From: Patescibacteria group bacterium
Lineage (GTDB): Bacteria > Patescibacteriota > Microgenomatia > Daviesbacterales > UBA10151
NCBI GenBank assembly: GCA_018816815.1
Contig: JAHIVD010000089.1
Coordinates: 1-13,855 of the forward strand
Reading direction: 5' to 3'
Length of the DNA: 13,855 bases
In this document: positions 12,496 to 13,855 of the stretch, one piece after another
Numbering within the stretch: position 1 is the stretch's first letter
Layout of the letters: the number at the start of each line of letters is the position of its first letter
Translations under genes and position numbers: made by a program
Notes under the pieces: model-generated
What the model saw: the letters and a program-made list of their open reading frames with translations, nothing else
Database searches by the model: none
Told to the model about the DNA's origin: nothing

Positions 12496-13743
12496 ATGAG
12501 AAGATTCTTTACATTTGTAGTAATTTTGTTTCTAACATTATTTACGTTACATTCTACCGATTTTATAACTAGAACCTTTGCAGAAGTAGCTTGTGATCCA
12601 TCTGCTTGCCCTGTCTTTGATCCTAATAATCCTAATATACGTTCCGATTGTTTGAAAGATGTAACTTCAAAATGCGAGGCGCAACTGCAGGATGTCAAAA
12701 AAAAGGAAAAAACTTTAAAATCTCAACTCGCCATTATTGATGGACAGACTCAAGTCACATTATTGAAAATTGAGGAAACTAATCTTAAAATAGAGAAATT
12801 GCAAAGAGAGATTTCTGATCTATCAACTAGAATTGATAGAATCGGCACCACTTTAGATGCTTTATCAGAAATACTCCTTCGAAGAATTGTCCAAACATAT
12901 AAATACAGCAATTCCTTATCCACGATGGATCTCCTTTTTTCATCTCATGGATTTGCAGATCTTATCGGAAGATTAAAATACATTCAAACTGCACAAGCAT
13001 ATGACAAACAAAAATTATATGAGCTGCAAGCAACTAAACTCGCCTACAACGACCAAAAACAAGATAAGCAAACAAGACAAACTGAGGCCGAAAAATTAAA
13101 TAAGGACTTGGAAAATTACAAAAATCAACTGGCTGAGCAAAAAAAAACAAAGGATGAATTACTCAGGATTACAAAAAACGACGAAGCTGTTTATCAAGCT
13201 CGTTTGGCTGAAGCTCAGAAAGAAATTAGCCAAATTCAACGAGCAGCTAGCATATTGATATCCTCAGAACCTAAACATGTAGGCAAAGGGGAAATTGTTG
13301 GTCGCATGGGAAACACAGGTTACTCGTTTGGTGCTCACTTACATTTCGGAGTCTATAACATAAGTTCGTTATCTCAATATAAATATGACTCAAATTATGA
13401 AAATCCAGCTAGTTTACTGTCATCACAGCTTATTTACTGGGATACGGGCTGCAATGGAGATCCAAATGGCCAGATTCAAACCGGAACAGGATCTTTCCAG
13501 TGGCCAATGTCAACATCTAATTTATATATATCACAGGGATACGGCCATACCTGCTACAGTGACGTATATTATCACGGAGATCCCCATCCTGCATTTGATA
13601 TGTATAACAAATCAGACATCTTTGTGAAAGCAACCGATGAAGGACAGGCTTATTTTTGCAGGAATTGCACGGGAGATGGCGGTAATGGAGTCTTTATTTT
13701 TCATCCTAATGGCAAAATGACACTCTATTGGCATCTACAGTAA
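12496..13743 (+). CDS. Secreted coiled-coil protein with a circularly permuted LytM (M23) domain; FtsEX effector
   Basis: The 415-residue protein has a signal peptide (about 1-30, MRRFFTFVVILFLTLFTL), then a Cys-containing stretch (33-60). A long coiled coil follows (about 55-252, with a break near 140-165 at SLSTMDLLFSSHGFADLIGR), as in EnvC and PcsB. The C-terminal M23-type part is unusual. The HLHF motif (281-284, in GRMGNTGYSFGAHLHFG) comes first. The HxxxD zinc motif (His364-Asp368, HPAFD) and the YWHL motif (His413) come after it, whereas standard M23 order is HxxxD, YxHL, HxHF. All catalytic positions exist, so an active permuted endopeptidase is plausible. The position 3 bp after ftsX fits a hydrolase activated by FtsEX. 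The frame ends at TAA 13741-13743, two residues beyond His413. A tandem pair with both outer halves lost would look the same. Confidence 0.88.
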   Translation: MRRFFTFVVILFLTLFTLHSTDFITRTFAEVACDPSACPVFDPNNPNIRSDCLKDVTSKCEAQLQDVKKKEKTLKSQLAIIDGQTQVTLLKIEETNLKIEKLQREISDLSTRIDRIGTTLDALSEILLRRIVQTYKYSNSLSTMDLLFSSHGFADLIGRLKYIQTAQAYDKQKLYELQATKLAYNDQKQDKQTRQTEAEKLNKDLENYKNQLAEQKKTKDELLRITKNDEAVYQARLAEAQKEISQIQRAASILISSEPKHVGKGEIVGRMGNTGYSFGAHLHFGVYNISSLSQYKYDSNYENPASLLSSQLIYWDTGCNGDPNGQIQTGTGSFQWPMSTSNLYISQGYGHTCYSDVYYHGDPHPAFDMYNKSDIFVKATDEGQAYFCRNCTGDGGNGVFIFHPNGKMTLYWHLQ

Positions 13744-13746
13744 AAA

Positions 13747-13855
13747 CTATTTCGCTCCTGTAAGTATACCGTAACTTTGTACTGGCATGATCCTTAGTTT
13801 TTGATTTACTATAGAGATAGTGCGCACTAAACTATTAATTCTTGCTTGCCTTTTC
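13747..13855 (-). CDS. Possible C-terminal end of an unidentified gene entering from the right edge
   Basis: On the minus strand a frame is open from the right edge (first full codon at 13854) to TAG 13749-13747, about 35 residues. It reads KRQARINSLVRTISIVNQKL and then RIMPVQSYGILTGAK. The composition is protein-like, and the frame would converge on the LytM gene with a 3-bp gap. However, an open run this short is expected fairly often by chance. I recognise no family. The frame contains a perfect 12-bp palindrome, so the region could instead be a non-coding 3' region. Confidence 0.3.
   Translation of the reverse strand, partial: KRQARINSLVRTISIVNQKLRIMPVQSYGILTGAK
13818..13829. repeat. Perfect 12-bp palindrome TAGTGCGCACTA
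   Basis: TAGTGC is followed directly by its reverse complement GCACTA, flanked by ATAG on the left and CTAT on the right with unequal spacers. It lies 75 bp beyond the LytM stop. It lacks a loop and a T-run, so a terminator is unlikely; a dimeric-protein operator for a gene beyond the window is possible. Confidence 0.3.

Overview
The window looks like a chromosomal segment of a low-GC bacterium, most likely a member of the Candidate Phyla Radiation (Patescibacteria), perhaps Microgenomates. That placement is inferred from gene content, not from a marker phylogeny: a TsaB cut to 100 residues, very tight gene packing, a GT2-GtrA fusion, a CAP-domain membrane protein, an intein, and an FtsEX/coiled-coil hydrolase set. 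The genetic code looks standard. TGA ends several genes and a complete release factor 2 (prfB) is present, which argues against the UGA-to-glycine lineages (SR1, Gracilibacteria).

Layout. Bases 1-175 (+) hold the C-terminus of a membrane protein that resembles a PMT-type glycosyltransferase. Bases 191-8741 are all on the minus strand. Read in the direction of transcription, the order is CAP-domain membrane protein, 51-aa two-TM protein, rmlA, rmlB (split by an intein), rmlC, rmlD, a free-standing LAGLIDADG endonuclease, gmd, and then a GT2-GtrA glycosyltransferase with its own promoter. Several junctions overlap (ATGA, TGATG, 28 bp), so CAP to gmd is probably one operon. It makes dTDP-L-rhamnose and GDP-4-keto-6-deoxymannose for surface polysaccharide. 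A short tsaB (-) and prfB (+) diverge from a 103-bp promoter region. The plus strand then carries a 147-aa membrane-anchored protein, ftsE, ftsX and a secreted coiled-coil/LytM protein, the cell-division peptidoglycan hydrolase module. A weak minus-strand reading frame enters from the right edge.

Main points of interest. (1) RmlB carries a 362-aa LAGLIDADG intein immediately before its catalytic TDE motif. (2) A second, unrelated LAGLIDADG endonuclease lies in the same operon and overlaps the gmd start. (3) The LytM (M23) domain of the FtsEX-linked protein has its active-site motifs in circularly permuted order (HLHF, then HxxxD, then YWH). (4) Five genes have a -10 box 6-8 nt before the ATG and no Shine-Dalgarno, which predicts leaderless mRNAs, while several operon-internal genes keep a Shine-Dalgarno. 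(5) A 51-aa two-TM gene is stitched by overlaps between the CAP gene and rmlA.

No gene-free stretch exceeds 300 bases. The longest gaps are 10331-10467, 13744-13855, 8742-8850 and 9154-9256, and each is described below.
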